A stretch of 38,587 nt of DNA from Bacilli bacterium (GTDB lineage: Bacteria; Bacillota_I; Bacilli_A; RF39; UBA660): NCBI GenBank assembly GCA_030531695.1, contig JAUNMV010000002.1:1-38587 (forward strand), written 5' to 3'. Every line of letters begins with the position of its first letter. Within the stretch, counting starts at the first letter, position 1. The position numbers were made by a program, and so were the translations under genes. The notes below the pieces were generated by a model. It saw only the letters and a list, made by a program, of their open reading frames with translations, did no database searches and had not been told where the DNA came from. This document shows positions 30,458-38,587 of this stretch, in pieces.

Positions 30458-32326
30458 ATGTACGAAATAATAGTAGTAGGTGGAGGACATGCCGGATGTG
30501 AAGCTGCTCATGCTGCAGCAGCAAAAGGTCATAAAACTCTACTAGTAACTAGTAATATAAAAAATATAGCAGACATGCCATGTAACCCACATATAGGTGG
30601 TAGTGCTAAAGGTATAGTAGTTAGAGAAATAGATGCCTTAGGTGGATTAATGGGTAAAGTAGCAGATAAAACACATCTCCAAATAAAGATGTTAAATAGC
30701 GCTAAAGGACCAGCAGTACAATCTCTAAGAGCACAAGGAGATAAAATTGCTTATCCAAAAGAAATGTTAAAAGAATTAAATAGCTTAGATAACTTAGAAA
30801 TAAGAGAAGCTATGGTAGAAGATTTAATAGTAGAAGATAATAAAGTAAAAGGTATTATATTAGAAGATGGTGAAAAAATAGAGTCTCAAGCAGTAATTTT
30901 AACTACAGGGACATATTTAAAAGCAGATATATTAGTAGGTAGTACAAGAACAAGACAAGGACCTCACGGAGAAAAGCCATCAAATCATTTAAGTGATAAA
31001 TTAAGAGATTATGGATTTACTATTAAAAGATTAAAAACAGGTACTCCACAAAGAATTGATAGAGCATCAATTGACTTTTCTAAAACAAAAGTTGAACCTG
31101 GAGACGATAAATATCTTACATTCAGTTTTGATTTAGAACCTTGCTATAAAATAGAAGATCAAATCCCATGTCATTTAACTTATACAACAGAAGAAACACA
31201 TAGAATTATTAGAGAAAACCTTAATAAATCAAGTATGTATGGTGGTCTAGATGATATTGAAGGTATAGGTCCAAGATATTGCCCATCAATAGAGGATAAA
31301 GTTGTTAGATTTAGTGATAAAGAAAGGCATCAATTATTTATAGAACCAGAAAGTAGATATTATGATGATATGTATCTACAAGGATTCTCTACATCAATGC
31401 CTCCAGAAGTTCAAGAACTAATGGTACATTCATTACCAGGGTTTGAAAACGCTAAAATATTAAAATATGGTTATGCCATAGAATATGATGCAATATATCC
31501 AACACAATTAAACGCTTCCCTTGAAACAAAAGTATTAGAAAACTTATATACAGCAGGACAAATAAATGGTACAAGTGGTTATGAAGAAGCTGCTTGCCAA
31601 GGATTAATGGCTGGTATAAATGCAGCATTAAAAATAGAAGGAAAAGATCCATTAGTGTTAAAAAGAAATGAAGCTTATATCGGAGTATTAATAGATGACC
31701 TTATAACAAAAGGTATTAGAGATCCATATAGATTATTAACTAGTAGAGCAGAGTTTAGATTACTATTAAGAAGTGATAACGCAGATCAAAGACTAAGAAG
31801 ATATGGATATGAAGTAGGTTTAATTAATGAAGATCAATTAGAAAAACTTAATAGAAAAGAAACAGAAATACAAGAGTTACTAGAATGGACTAAAGTAAAT
31901 AAGTTAAAGATTACTAAAGATGTAGAAAAAGTATTTGAAGAAAATAATATTCAAATACCTACAGCTACATTAACAATAGAACAATTATTAAAAAGACCAG
32001 AAATTACAGTAGAATTCTTAGAGAACTTTATAGAATTTCCATATAGTGAAGAAATAAAAGAACAAGTAGAAATCTATTTAAAATATGAAGGATATATTGC
32101 AAAAGCATATAAAGAAGCAGAAAAATTATTAAAATTAGAGAAAAAACAAATACCTAAAGATATTGACTATGATAAAATCTCCAATATTGCTTCAGAAGCA
32201 AGACAAAAATTAAAAGAAGTAAGACCTACAACTATAGCTCAAGCTATACGTATCAGTGGAGTTAATCCTTCAGATATCTCAATATTATCAGTATATTTAA
32301 AAAGAGAGTATGGTAAAGATGAATAA
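30458..32326 (+). CDS. mnmG: tRNA uridine 5-carboxymethylaminomethyl modification enzyme MnmG
   Basis: MnmG is the FAD/NADH-dependent partner of MnmE. The 622-residue protein opens with the FAD motif IIVVGGGHAGCEAA, has MPCNPHIGGSAKG, GPRYCPSIEDK, and GTSGYEEAACQGLMAGINA, and the C-terminal MnmE-binding helices. A GTG at 30449 lies in frame, but AAGGTG is 6 bases before the ATG at 30458 and GTG is part of that site. Ends overlapping rsmG. Confidence 0.97.
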   Translation: MYEIIVVGGGHAGCEAAHAAAAKGHKTLLVTSNIKNIADMPCNPHIGGSAKGIVVREIDALGGLMGKVADKTHLQIKMLNSAKGPAVQSLRAQGDKIAYPKEMLKELNSLDNLEIREAMVEDLIVEDNKVKGIILEDGEKIESQAVILTTGTYLKADILVGSTRTRQGPHGEKPSNHLSDKLRDYGFTIKRLKTGTPQRIDRASIDFSKTKVEPGDDKYLTFSFDLEPCYKIEDQIPCHLTYTTEETHRIIRENLNKSSMYGGLDDIEGIGPRYCPSIEDKVVRFSDKERHQLFIEPESRYYDDMYLQGFSTSMPPEVQELMVHSLPGFENAKILKYGYAIEYDAIYPTQLNASLETKVLENLYTAGQINGTSGYEEAACQGLMAGINAALKIEGKDPLVLKRNEAYIGVLIDDLITKGIRDPYRLLTSRAEFRLLLRSDNADQRLRRYGYEVGLINEDQLEKLNRKETEIQELLEWTKVNKLKITKDVEKVFEENNIQIPTATLTIEQLLKRPEITVEFLENFIEFPYSEEIKEQVEIYLKYEGYIAKAYKEAEKLLKLEKKQIPKDIDYDKISNIASEARQKLKEVRPTTIAQAIRISGVNPSDISILSVYLKREYGKDE

Positions 32327-32954
32327 AGAATTATTTGTAGAAGAACTAAAAAAATTAAATATAGACATAACAGAAGAACAGTTATCCAAGTTAAATAAAT
32401 TATATGAATTATTAATAGAATGGAATGAAAAGATTAATTTAACAAGAATAACTGAAAAAGAAGATGTCTATTTAAAACATTTCTATGATTCCTTAACAAT
32501 AACTAAAGTGATAGATTTAACTAAAGCAAATACATTATGCGATATTGGTACTGGAGCAGGATTTCCAGGAGTAGTATTAAAGATAATGTATCCAAACTTA
32601 AAGATAACTTTAGTAGATGCCTTACAAAAAAGAGTTAATTACCTAAATGAAATAATAAACGAATTAGGGTTAACAGATATTGAAGCTATTCATGTAAGAG
32701 GAGAAGACTTAAAAGAAAAATATGATGTAGTTACTTCTCGTGCAGTTGCCAACATAGAAAAATTACTAACATATACTATGCATTTAGTAAATAAAGATGG
32801 AGTAATGATAGCTATGAAAGGTAATATTGAAGATGAATTAACTGAACAAGTAGCAGATAAGATAAATAAGAAATATAAGATTGTTGAAATTAATAAGTTC
32901 ATCTTACCAATAGAAAATAGTAATCGCAGTCTAGTAGTTATTAAGAATAAGTAG
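32319..32954 (+). CDS. rsmG: 16S rRNA (guanine-527-N7)-methyltransferase RsmG
   Basis: RsmG methylates G527 of 16S rRNA. The 211-residue protein has the helical N-terminus LYELLIEWNEKINLTRI and the SAM motif CDIGTGAGFPGVVLKI. Two ATGs (32310 and 32319) overlap the end of mnmG, and the ribosome site (GAGAG at 32304-32308) is better spaced for the second, though neither is strong. Last gene of mnmE-mnmG-rsmG. Confidence 0.94.
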   Translation: MNKELFVEELKKLNIDITEEQLSKLNKLYELLIEWNEKINLTRITEKEDVYLKHFYDSLTITKVIDLTKANTLCDIGTGAGFPGVVLKIMYPNLKITLVDALQKRVNYLNEIINELGLTDIEAIHVRGEDLKEKYDVVTSRAVANIEKLLTYTMHLVNKDGVMIAMKGNIEDELTEQVADKINKKYKIVEINKFILPIENSNRSLVVIKNK

Positions 32955-32979
32955 TACCTGTAAAGGTGCTTCTTTTTTT
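32953..32979 (+). terminator. Intrinsic terminator after rsmG
   Basis: AGTACCT (32953-32959) pairs with AGGTGCT (32964-32970, one G-U pair), 4-base loop, followed by TCTTTTTTT. Confidence 0.75.
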
Positions 32980-32980
32980 A

Positions 32981-33009
32981 TTGAAACAATCTCTGATTTA
33001 ATATATAAT
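32981..33009 (+). promoter_or_regulatory. Promoter of noc
   Basis: TTGAAA (32981-32986), a 17-base spacer and TATAAT (33004-33009), just after the rsmG terminator. Confidence 0.7.
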
Positions 33010-33048
33010 GATAATATAGGGTTACTAAAGAATGAAAAGAGGGATACG

Positions 33049-34338
33049 ATGAATAACGAAACAAAAGATGAAGTAGTTTATTTATACTTAGATGATATTA
33101 TACCTAATAGATTTCAACCAAGAGAGGTTTTTGATGAGAGAGCATTAAAAGAATTAGCAGTATCTATTAGAGAACATGGTGTTATTCAACCTATTATTGT
33201 AAGAAAAGTTAATGGTAAGTATGAAATAATTGCTGGTGAAAGAAGATATAAAGCATCTGCATTAGCTGGATTAACTAAAATTCCTGCAATAGTTAGAGAT
33301 TTAGATGATAAAGAAAGTTCTAAAGTAGCATTACTTGAAAACCTTCAAAGAAAGAATTTAAGCCCTATAGAAGAAGCAAGAACATATCAAAAAATATTAG
33401 AGATAGATCAAATGACTCAAGAAGAATTGGCTAAAACTATGGGAAAAAGCCAAGCTTCTGTTGCTAATAAATTAAGATTATTAACACTTCCAGATGAAGT
33501 ACAAGAAGCATTATTAAAAGAGCAAATATCTGAACGTCATGCTAGAAGTTTATTAAGTATTCCAGATGTTAAAAAACAAAAAGATATGCTAAAGAAAATA
33601 ATAAATGAAAAAATGAGCGTAAGAAGTCTAGAAGAAGAAATTAAACAAGAATATCATAAAGAAGAGGAACCTGTAATAGAAGAAGTAGAAGAAGAAAAAG
33701 GAATTCCAGAAATATCTCTTCAAAATGATTTTATGAATAATGCTCCATTAATGCCTACTAATGAATTTGCACCTAAAGAAGAAAGTTATGGATCATTTAA
33801 AGTTGTTCCACCAGATGAAGATATGCATGAAGAAACTCCTAAATTTATTAATTATGGAGATGTAAAAAATGAAGAAGAGATTATTAATAATGCTCCAACT
33901 CAATTAAATCTAGAAAGTAATATGGAACCTATTGATATTTCAAGTATAAAAGAAAATACAGAAGATCTAAATATTGATAAATCACAAGTTGGTGGATTAG
34001 ATTCACTACTAAATATTGGTAGTGGTGCAACAGGTCCATCAATTGGTGGAGATAATTTTAAATTTATAACACCAGCTGAAGGATTAGTAAAAGAAGAATC
34101 TAATAAACAAGAAGAAAAAACAGATGGAGATTATTTTAGACCAATGGATAATGATAGTTTTACTGATGCTATTCCTGAAGCATTTATATCACCTGCTGAT
34201 GAAAAATATTCTATTGATACAGCAGTAGAAAAAATTAAAGAATTAGTAGAAGATTTAAAAGCTCATGGAATTGAATTAAAGACAGATGAAATGAATTTTG
34301 AAAAATCTTATCAAATAATTATAAAATTAGCAAAATAA
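33049..34338 (+). CDS. noc: Nucleoid occlusion protein Noc with a long acidic insert
   Basis: A ParB-like CTPase of 429 residues, against 283 in B. subtilis Noc. The N-terminal ParB domain has FQPRxxFDE and GERRYKAS (63-70, CTP motif), then a helix-turn-helix (TQEELAKTMGKSQASVANKL). At the four residues known to switch ParB to Noc specificity it has Gln135 (GKSQ), Lys141 (NKLRLL) and Arg163 (SERHAR), all Noc-like; the fourth (Thr146) is neither. The ParB encoded downstream has GKSR and SMGHAR instead. Residues about 203-385 are an acidic, Asn/Pro-rich, likely unfolded stretch, and the last 43 residues look like the dimerisation helix domain. The N-terminus lacks the amphipathic membrane helix of B. 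subtilis Noc. Order rsmG-noc-parA-parB is as in B. subtilis; perfect Noc sites exist at 17294 and 17350. Confidence 0.9.
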   Translation: MNNETKDEVVYLYLDDIIPNRFQPREVFDERALKELAVSIREHGVIQPIIVRKVNGKYEIIAGERRYKASALAGLTKIPAIVRDLDDKESSKVALLENLQRKNLSPIEEARTYQKILEIDQMTQEELAKTMGKSQASVANKLRLLTLPDEVQEALLKEQISERHARSLLSIPDVKKQKDMLKKIINEKMSVRSLEEEIKQEYHKEEEPVIEEVEEEKGIPEISLQNDFMNNAPLMPTNEFAPKEESYGSFKVVPPDEDMHEETPKFINYGDVKNEEEIINNAPTQLNLESNMEPIDISSIKENTEDLNIDKSQVGGLDSLLNIGSGATGPSIGGDNFKFITPAEGLVKEESNKQEEKTDGDYFRPMDNDSFTDAIPEAFISPADEKYSIDTAVEKIKELVEDLKAHGIELKTDEMNFEKSYQIIIKLAK

Positions 34339-34343
34339 CAATT

Positions 34344-34371
34344 ACCTAAGTAATCAATACTTAGGTTTTTA
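34344..34371 (+). terminator. Intrinsic terminator after noc
   Basis: A perfect 9-bp stem ACCTAAGTA/TACTTAGGT (34344-34352 and 34358-34366), 5-base loop, followed by TTTTT. Confidence 0.88.
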
Positions 34372-34415
34372 ATTGGACAAATTTATACAAAATCATTTAA
34401 AATTTTTCTTTTCTT

Positions 34416-34424
34416 TGATACAAT
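34416..34424 (+). promoter_or_regulatory. Candidate extended -10 promoter of parA-parB
   Basis: TGATACAAT with TACAAT at 34419-34424, 31 bases before parA. No clear -35 box. Confidence 0.45.
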
Positions 34425-34454
34425 TATTAATGAAAATGGAAAATGGGTGATTAG

Positions 34455-35243
34455 ATGGGAAAGGTTATATCATTAGTAAATCAAAAAGGTGGAGTAGGTA
34501 AAACTACTACTAGCATAAATCTTTCTGCATCATTAGCAGTATTAGGGAAAAAAACACTATTAATAGATTTGGATCCTCAAGGAAATACAACTACTGGTGT
34601 AGGAATAAATAAAGGTGAAATAGAAAAGAGTGCATATGATGTTTTAATAGGAGAATGTGAAATATCAGATGCTATGATAAAAACTAAATATAAAAACTTA
34701 TATGTCTTACCTGCTACAATCAATCTAGCTGGTTTAGACATAGAATTAATAGAAAAAAGTAAAATAGAAAGTACATTCTCAAAAGGTGAACAACTAAAGA
34801 ATCATATAGAAAAAATTAGAGATAAGTTTGACTATATAATTATAGATTGTCCTCCTTCATTAGGCGTTATTACAACAAATGCTTTAACTGCATCAAACTC
34901 AGTAATAATCCCAGTACAATGTGAATTCTTTGCGCTAGAAGGAATTACACAATTATTAAAGACAATAATGCTAGCTCAAAAAAATTTAAATCCAACATTA
35001 GATATAGAAGGAGTTCTATTAACTATGTTAGATTCTAGAACAAACTTAGGATTTGAAGTTGTAGATGACATAAGAAAATTCTTCAAAGAAAAAGTTTATA
35101 ACACAATAATTCCAAGACTTGTTAGATTAACAGAGGCTCCATCACACGGAGAACCTATTATTGCATATGATCCAAAGAGTAGAGGATCTGAAGCATACCT
35201 AAATTTAGCTAAGGAAGTGATTGAAAGAAATGGAAACAAATAA
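34455..35243 (+). CDS. parA: Chromosome-partitioning ATPase ParA (Soj)
   Basis: ParA drives origin segregation and, in B. subtilis, regulates DnaA. The 262-residue protein begins VISLVNQKGGVGKTTTSIN (deviant Walker A, Lys11 and Lys16), has DLDPQGNTTTG, IIDCPPSLGVIT and the C-terminal helices. GGGTGATTAG precedes the ATG. It overlaps parB by 23 bases. Confidence 0.97.
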   Translation: MGKVISLVNQKGGVGKTTTSINLSASLAVLGKKTLLIDLDPQGNTTTGVGINKGEIEKSAYDVLIGECEISDAMIKTKYKNLYVLPATINLAGLDIELIEKSKIESTFSKGEQLKNHIEKIRDKFDYIIIDCPPSLGVITTNALTASNSVIIPVQCEFFALEGITQLLKTIMLAQKNLNPTLDIEGVLLTMLDSRTNLGFEVVDDIRKFFKEKVYNTIIPRLVRLTEAPSHGEPIIAYDPKSRGSEAYLNLAKEVIERNGNK

Positions 35244-36138
35244 TGAAAATCAAGCACCTAAGAGAAGAGCATTAGGTAGAGGACTAGAAGAATTATTCTA
35301 TAACGAACCAATCAACTATGAAAAAGTAGAAGAAAAGATAATAAGAGAAACTCCAAAAGAAGAAATAGTAAATGTTAAATTAGATGAATTAAGAAGCAAT
35401 CCATATCAGCCAAGAAAGATATTTGATGAAGAAGCATTAAATGAATTAGCAGCATCTATTAAAGAACATGGAGTATTTCAACCAATTATTGTTAAGAAGA
35501 GTATTAAAGGATATGAAATAATTGCTGGTGAACGAAGAGTAAAAGCTTCACAATTAGCTGGTAAGAAAGAAATTCCTGCAATTATCAGAAACTTTGATGA
35601 TACTCAAATGATGGAAATTGCCTTACTAGAAAACTTACAAAGAGAAAACTTAAGTGCAATAGAAGAATCTATGGCATATAAGAAATTACAAGATACTTTA
35701 GGATTAACACAAGAACAGTTGGCAGAAAGATTAGGAAAGAGTAGAAGCCATATAACTAATATGTTAGGTCTATTAAATCTTCCAGAATCTATCCAAAAAG
35801 AAGTAGGAGAAAAGAAAATCTCTATGGGACATGCTAGAGTATTAAGTAAACTAGAAAGTAAGGAACAACAAGAAGAATTAGCAAATAAAGTAATAGAAGA
35901 TGGCTTAAGTGTTAGAGAGTTAGAAACACTAACACAAGAAAAAGAGCAATACGCTAGAACTCATAAGATAAATAAAACATATAAATCTAACAATGAATAT
36001 AAATATATACAAGAAGATTTATGTGAAAAGTTAGGTACAAAAGTAAAAATAAAAAATAATAAAATTGAAATAAGCTTTGTTAATGGTAATGATCTAAATA
36101 GAATTCTTGAAATCATGAAAGTTGATAATAGAGGTTAA
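35221..36138 (+). CDS. parB: Chromosome-partitioning protein ParB (Spo0J)
   Basis: ParB is a CTP-dependent clamp that loads at parS and spreads. It has the ParA-stimulating peptide LGRGLEELF near residue 20, a ParB N domain with NPYQPRKIFDE and GERRVKAS, a helix-turn-helix with GKSRSHITNMLGLL and SMGHAR (ParB-type specificity), and a C-terminal dimerisation domain, total 305 residues. The TTG at 35221 has AAGGA 5 bases upstream; an ATG at 35230 is an alternative start. Its target sites are the four parS at 17004-17232. Confidence 0.96.
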   Translation: MKEMETNNENQAPKRRALGRGLEELFYNEPINYEKVEEKIIRETPKEEIVNVKLDELRSNPYQPRKIFDEEALNELAASIKEHGVFQPIIVKKSIKGYEIIAGERRVKASQLAGKKEIPAIIRNFDDTQMMEIALLENLQRENLSAIEESMAYKKLQDTLGLTQEQLAERLGKSRSHITNMLGLLNLPESIQKEVGEKKISMGHARVLSKLESKEQQEELANKVIEDGLSVRELETLTQEKEQYARTHKINKTYKSNNEYKYIQEDLCEKLGTKVKIKNNKIEISFVNGNDLNRILEIMKVDNRG

Positions 36139-36140
36139 TT

Positions 36141-36956
36141 TTGAAAATAAACCTATTTAATACATCTATTGATATAAAGCTAATAATATCTCCTATCATT
36201 ACCATAATAATAGGAGTTATTATTTATAAAGTATTAAAAAATATAATTAAAAAAATCCTTAAAAAAGGTAAAGATAGAAAAATCAAGAATGCTCAAAGAG
36301 TAGAAACATTAATAAGCTTAGTATTAAATATAATAAAATATCTAATTGTTGCGATAGTAATAATTACAATATTAGGTACATTAGGAGTAAATGTTACCTC
36401 TATTATTGCAGGATTAGGAGTAACAACAGCTATTATAGGTTTAGCATTCCAAGACTTAGCAAAAGACTTAATTGCTGGATTCTCAATAATAACAGAAGGC
36501 CAATATGAAGTAGGAGATACTATTGAATATGATGGCTTTACTGGTACAGTTGTATTCTTAGGATTAAAAACTACAAGAATACGTAATTTCAAAGGACAAA
36601 CAAAAATTATAGCTAATAGATATATGGATAATATAATTAACTATAGTTTAAATAATTCATTAGCAATTGTAGATGTAAGCGTTGCTTATGAAGAAAACAC
36701 TAATAAAGTTGAGAAAGCTTTAAATAGATTAGCTGAAAAACTTAATGGTACTATAGAAAATGCAACAGGAGATATTCAGGTGTTAGGAATAACTGAATTA
36801 GCAGATTCAAGTATGGTATACAGAGTGATGGTAGAAACAAAGTCTATGCAACACTATGCTGTTGAAAGACAATTAAGAAAAGAAATAAAAAGGGCGTTTG
36901 ATGAAGCAAATATAAAGATTCCTTACCCACAAATAGAGGTGCATAATGGAAAATAA
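36141..36956 (+). CDS. mscS: Small-conductance mechanosensitive channel (MscS family)
   Basis: MscS channels open on membrane tension to release solutes after osmotic downshock. The 271-residue protein has three membrane segments (about residues 12-32, 57-80, 83-110), the third being the pore helix with GLGVTTAIIGLAFQDLAKDLIAG, then the beta domain (QYEVGDTIEYDGFTGTVVFLGLKTTRIRN) and the cytoplasmic alpha-beta domain. It starts with TTG 2 bases after the parB stop, with GAGGT before it, and overlaps the DUF951 gene by 11 bases. This neighbourhood is common in Firmicutes. Confidence 0.93.
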   Translation: MKINLFNTSIDIKLIISPIITIIIGVIIYKVLKNIIKKILKKGKDRKIKNAQRVETLISLVLNIIKYLIVAIVIITILGTLGVNVTSIIAGLGVTTAIIGLAFQDLAKDLIAGFSIITEGQYEVGDTIEYDGFTGTVVFLGLKTTRIRNFKGQTKIIANRYMDNIINYSLNNSLAIVDVSVAYEENTNKVEKALNRLAEKLNGTIENATGDIQVLGITELADSSMVYRVMVETKSMQHYAVERQLRKEIKRAFDEANIKIPYPQIEVHNGK

Positions 36957-37146
36957 TACGCAATATACAATAGGTACTAAAGTAGTAATGAAAAAACAAC
37001 ATCCTTGTGGAAGCAACGAATGGGAAATTACTAGAGTAGGTGCTGATATAAAAATCAAATGTCTTAAATGTGGAAGAACAATATTACTTCCTAGAATAGA
37101 TTTTAACAAGAAATTAAAAAGAATAATTTCACAGGAAGGACAATAA
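36946..37146 (+). CDS. yyzM: DUF951 small zinc-ribbon-like protein (YyzM family)
   Basis: A 66-residue protein with MKKQHPCGSNEWEITRVGAD, IKIKCLKCGRTILLPR and a lysine-rich end. The CxxC plus the HPCGSNEWE motif define the DUF951 family, found almost always next to parB and mscS or ychF in Firmicutes. Cys22, Cys40 and Cys43 may bind metal. Function unknown. Confidence 0.9.
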   Translation: MENNTQYTIGTKVVMKKQHPCGSNEWEITRVGADIKIKCLKCGRTILLPRIDFNKKLKRIISQEGQ

Positions 37147-37147
37147 T

Positions 37148-38587
37148 ATGAAAGATGGAAGAAAACTGAGACTAAAGAAATTTTATTTCCACCCGATAAC
37201 ACAATATATAGTAATGACTATAATTGTTATTGTATTAAGTGGAATATTCTCTGCATTACAAATGCAATCTACTTATAGAATAGTAAATGAAAACACATAT
37301 GAATTAGATCCAACACTTATAGCAGTAGAAAACTTATTAAGTTTTAATGGATTTAAATATTTAATAAGTAATGCAGCAAAGAACTTCTTAAGTTTTGGAC
37401 CTTTAGCAAGTTTAATAATATCATTAATAGGTATTACAGTAGCTGAAGCTACAGGTTTAATAGAGACTTTCTCTAAGAAATACTTAAAGAAGATTCCTAA
37501 ACCAACATTAACATTTATTATTATATTTATAGCTACAATATCATCATTAATAAATGATGTAGGATTTGGTATCTTAATACCATTAGTAGCACTAATATAT
37601 TTTATAAATGGAAGAAATCCAATATTAGGTATAGTAACAGCATTCTGTGGAGTAGCATTTGGATATGGAGTATCTATATTCGTTGGTTCTACAGAAGTAG
37701 CATTAATGGATTATACAAAGAATGCTGCTATGTTAATAGATGATACAACACATATCGCTTTAACAAGTAACTTAATATTCATAATAGTAGCATCAATAGT
37801 ATTATCAATAGTTGGTACAATAATTATTGAAAAGATAATATCTAATAGAGTAGGTAAGTATAAAAGAGAAGAGGATTTTGCAACTACTGAACAATATAGA
37901 GTAATAAGTCTTGAAGAAGAAGAACAAAAGAAAATAGAAAAAGAAAAGAATGAAAAACGAGGATTAAAACATGCTCTTATAGTAGCAATTATATTTGCAT
38001 TTATAATAGTTTATTCATTAATACCAAACCTACCATATTCAGGAATGTTACTAGATATGAATGAAGTAACATACTTAAATCAATTATTTGGTGAAAATGC
38101 ATACTTCCAAGATGGATTTACTTACATGGTATCATTATTCTTTGTATTAACAGGTTTAGCATATGGTATAGGAGCTAAATCAATAAAGAACGATAGAGAT
38201 CTAATAGAAAAAGCCAATCAAGGATTTGAGAACATTGGTTCTTCAATAATATTATTATTTGTAGCTGCACAATTTATTGCTATGTTTAAAAAGTCTAATA
38301 TAGGAATAGTAGTAACTTCATGGTTAGCTAACTTATTAGGAATAATGAATCTAAGTGGAGTAGCTTTAATAATAGTAGCTTTAATATTTATAGCAGTAGC
38401 TAACTTATTATTAACAGGAGCTTCTAATAAATGGATGATATTCTCTGCAGTGTTAGTACCATCATTTATGCAAGCTAACATATCTCCACAATTTGCTCAA
38501 ATAATTATGAGAGCAGGAGATTCAATGACTAATGGTATTACTCCATTATTTGCTGCATCAGTAATATATATTTCATATTTAAATATT
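37148..38587 (+). CDS. AbgT family transporter, C-terminus cut by the window edge
   Basis: 480 codons are open to the last base. The protein begins MKDGRKLRLKKFYFHPITQY, has about ten hydrophobic segments, and near the end has TGASNKWMIFSAVLVPSFM, SPQFAQIIMRAGDSMTN and ITPLFAAS, which match the AbgT family signature (family xxSxKWxxxxPxFVPM, RxGDSxTNxITPL). AbgT members carry p-aminobenzoyl-glutamate or act as antimetabolite exporters; the substrate here is not known. An internal hydrophilic stretch of about 50 residues rich in Glu and Lys sits mid-protein (around 37870-37970). AAGGA is 7 bases before the ATG, one base after the DUF951 stop, so it is part of the parA operon. Confidence 0.88.
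   Translation, partial: MKDGRKLRLKKFYFHPITQYIVMTIIVIVLSGIFSALQMQSTYRIVNENTYELDPTLIAVENLLSFNGFKYLISNAAKNFLSFGPLASLIISLIGITVAEATGLIETFSKKYLKKIPKPTLTFIIIFIATISSLINDVGFGILIPLVALIYFINGRNPILGIVTAFCGVAFGYGVSIFVGSTEVALMDYTKNAAMLIDDTTHIALTSNLIFIIVASIVLSIVGTIIIEKIISNRVGKYKREEDFATTEQYRVISLEEEEQKKIEKEKNEKRGLKHALIVAIIFAFIIVYSLIPNLPYSGMLLDMNEVTYLNQLFGENAYFQDGFTYMVSLFFVLTGLAYGIGAKSIKNDRDLIEKANQGFENIGSSIILLFVAAQFIAMFKKSNIGIVVTSWLANLLGIMNLSGVALIIVALIFIAVANLLLTGASNKWMIFSAVLVPSFMQANISPQFAQIIMRAGDSMTNGITPLFAASVIYISYLNI

Noticed and set aside
1-38587. UGA-Trp (Mycoplasma-type) genetic code, suggested by the very low GC
   Set aside because: rsmI, pth, ricT, holB and trmN end in TGA with the next gene starting at once, and Trp residues in conserved motifs are encoded by TGG.
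1-38587. tRNA or rRNA genes, insertion sequences, prophage
   Set aside because: None could be seen. No tRNA-like cloverleaf arms, no rRNA sequence and no transposase or integrase reading frame are present, although rRNA operons lie near this position in B. subtilis.

Overview
The window is the replication-origin region of a strongly AT-rich, low-GC Firmicutes (class Bacilli-like) chromosome. Gene order is of the Bacillus subtilis type: everything left of about 26.6 kb (yabG to dnaA) reads leftwards, and everything right of it (rpmH to the end) reads rightwards, so all genes point away from the dnaA-rpmH gap at 26596-26953, which holds DnaA boxes. TGA is used as a stop (rsmI, pth, ricT, trmN) and Trp is TGG, so the code is standard and this is not a UGA-Trp mollicute. 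Two sporulation-linked genes, yabG (5' part) and bofA (56 codons), point to a spore-forming ancestry. The species cannot be named; an uncultured gut Bacilli or Erysipelotrichia-like lineage fits the composition and compact layout, as inference only.

Left arm, reading away from oriC: dnaA, dnaN (own promoter and terminator), a ComK-family competence regulator, recF-gyrB-gyrA, then a 0.7 kb gene-free block (16981-17666) with four parS sites, two perfect and one degenerate Noc-binding sites, and a third array of palindromes not recognised. Next come the small SRP RNA, tadA, and a long tight operon dnaX-ebfC-recR-bofA-holB-ricT-trmN-rsmI-pth-mfd-unknown gene. A T-box leader precedes metG, followed by tatD, a locus with two related exported proteins and a SipW-type signal peptidase, rsmA and yabG. 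The gene sets yaaA/rlbA, yabA, tmk, rnmV and abrB, which sit in these gaps in B. subtilis, are not seen here.

Right arm: rpmH, rnpA-yidC-jag (overlapping), mnmE-mnmG-rsmG, noc, parA-parB-mscS-DUF951 and the 5' part of an AbgT-family transporter cut by the window end.

The genes form one functional theme: initiation (DnaA, DnaN, oriC), supercoiling (gyrase), clamp loading (DnaX, delta'), repair (RecF, RecR, Mfd), and segregation and division control (ParA, ParB, Noc and their DNA sites). Translation and tRNA/rRNA modification genes are mixed in. The most striking points are the compact parS + NBS + third-palindrome block, a Noc protein with an acidic insert of about 180 residues, the comK-like gene with a 10-bp-periodic leader repeat between dnaN and recF, and the SipW/exported-protein pair.
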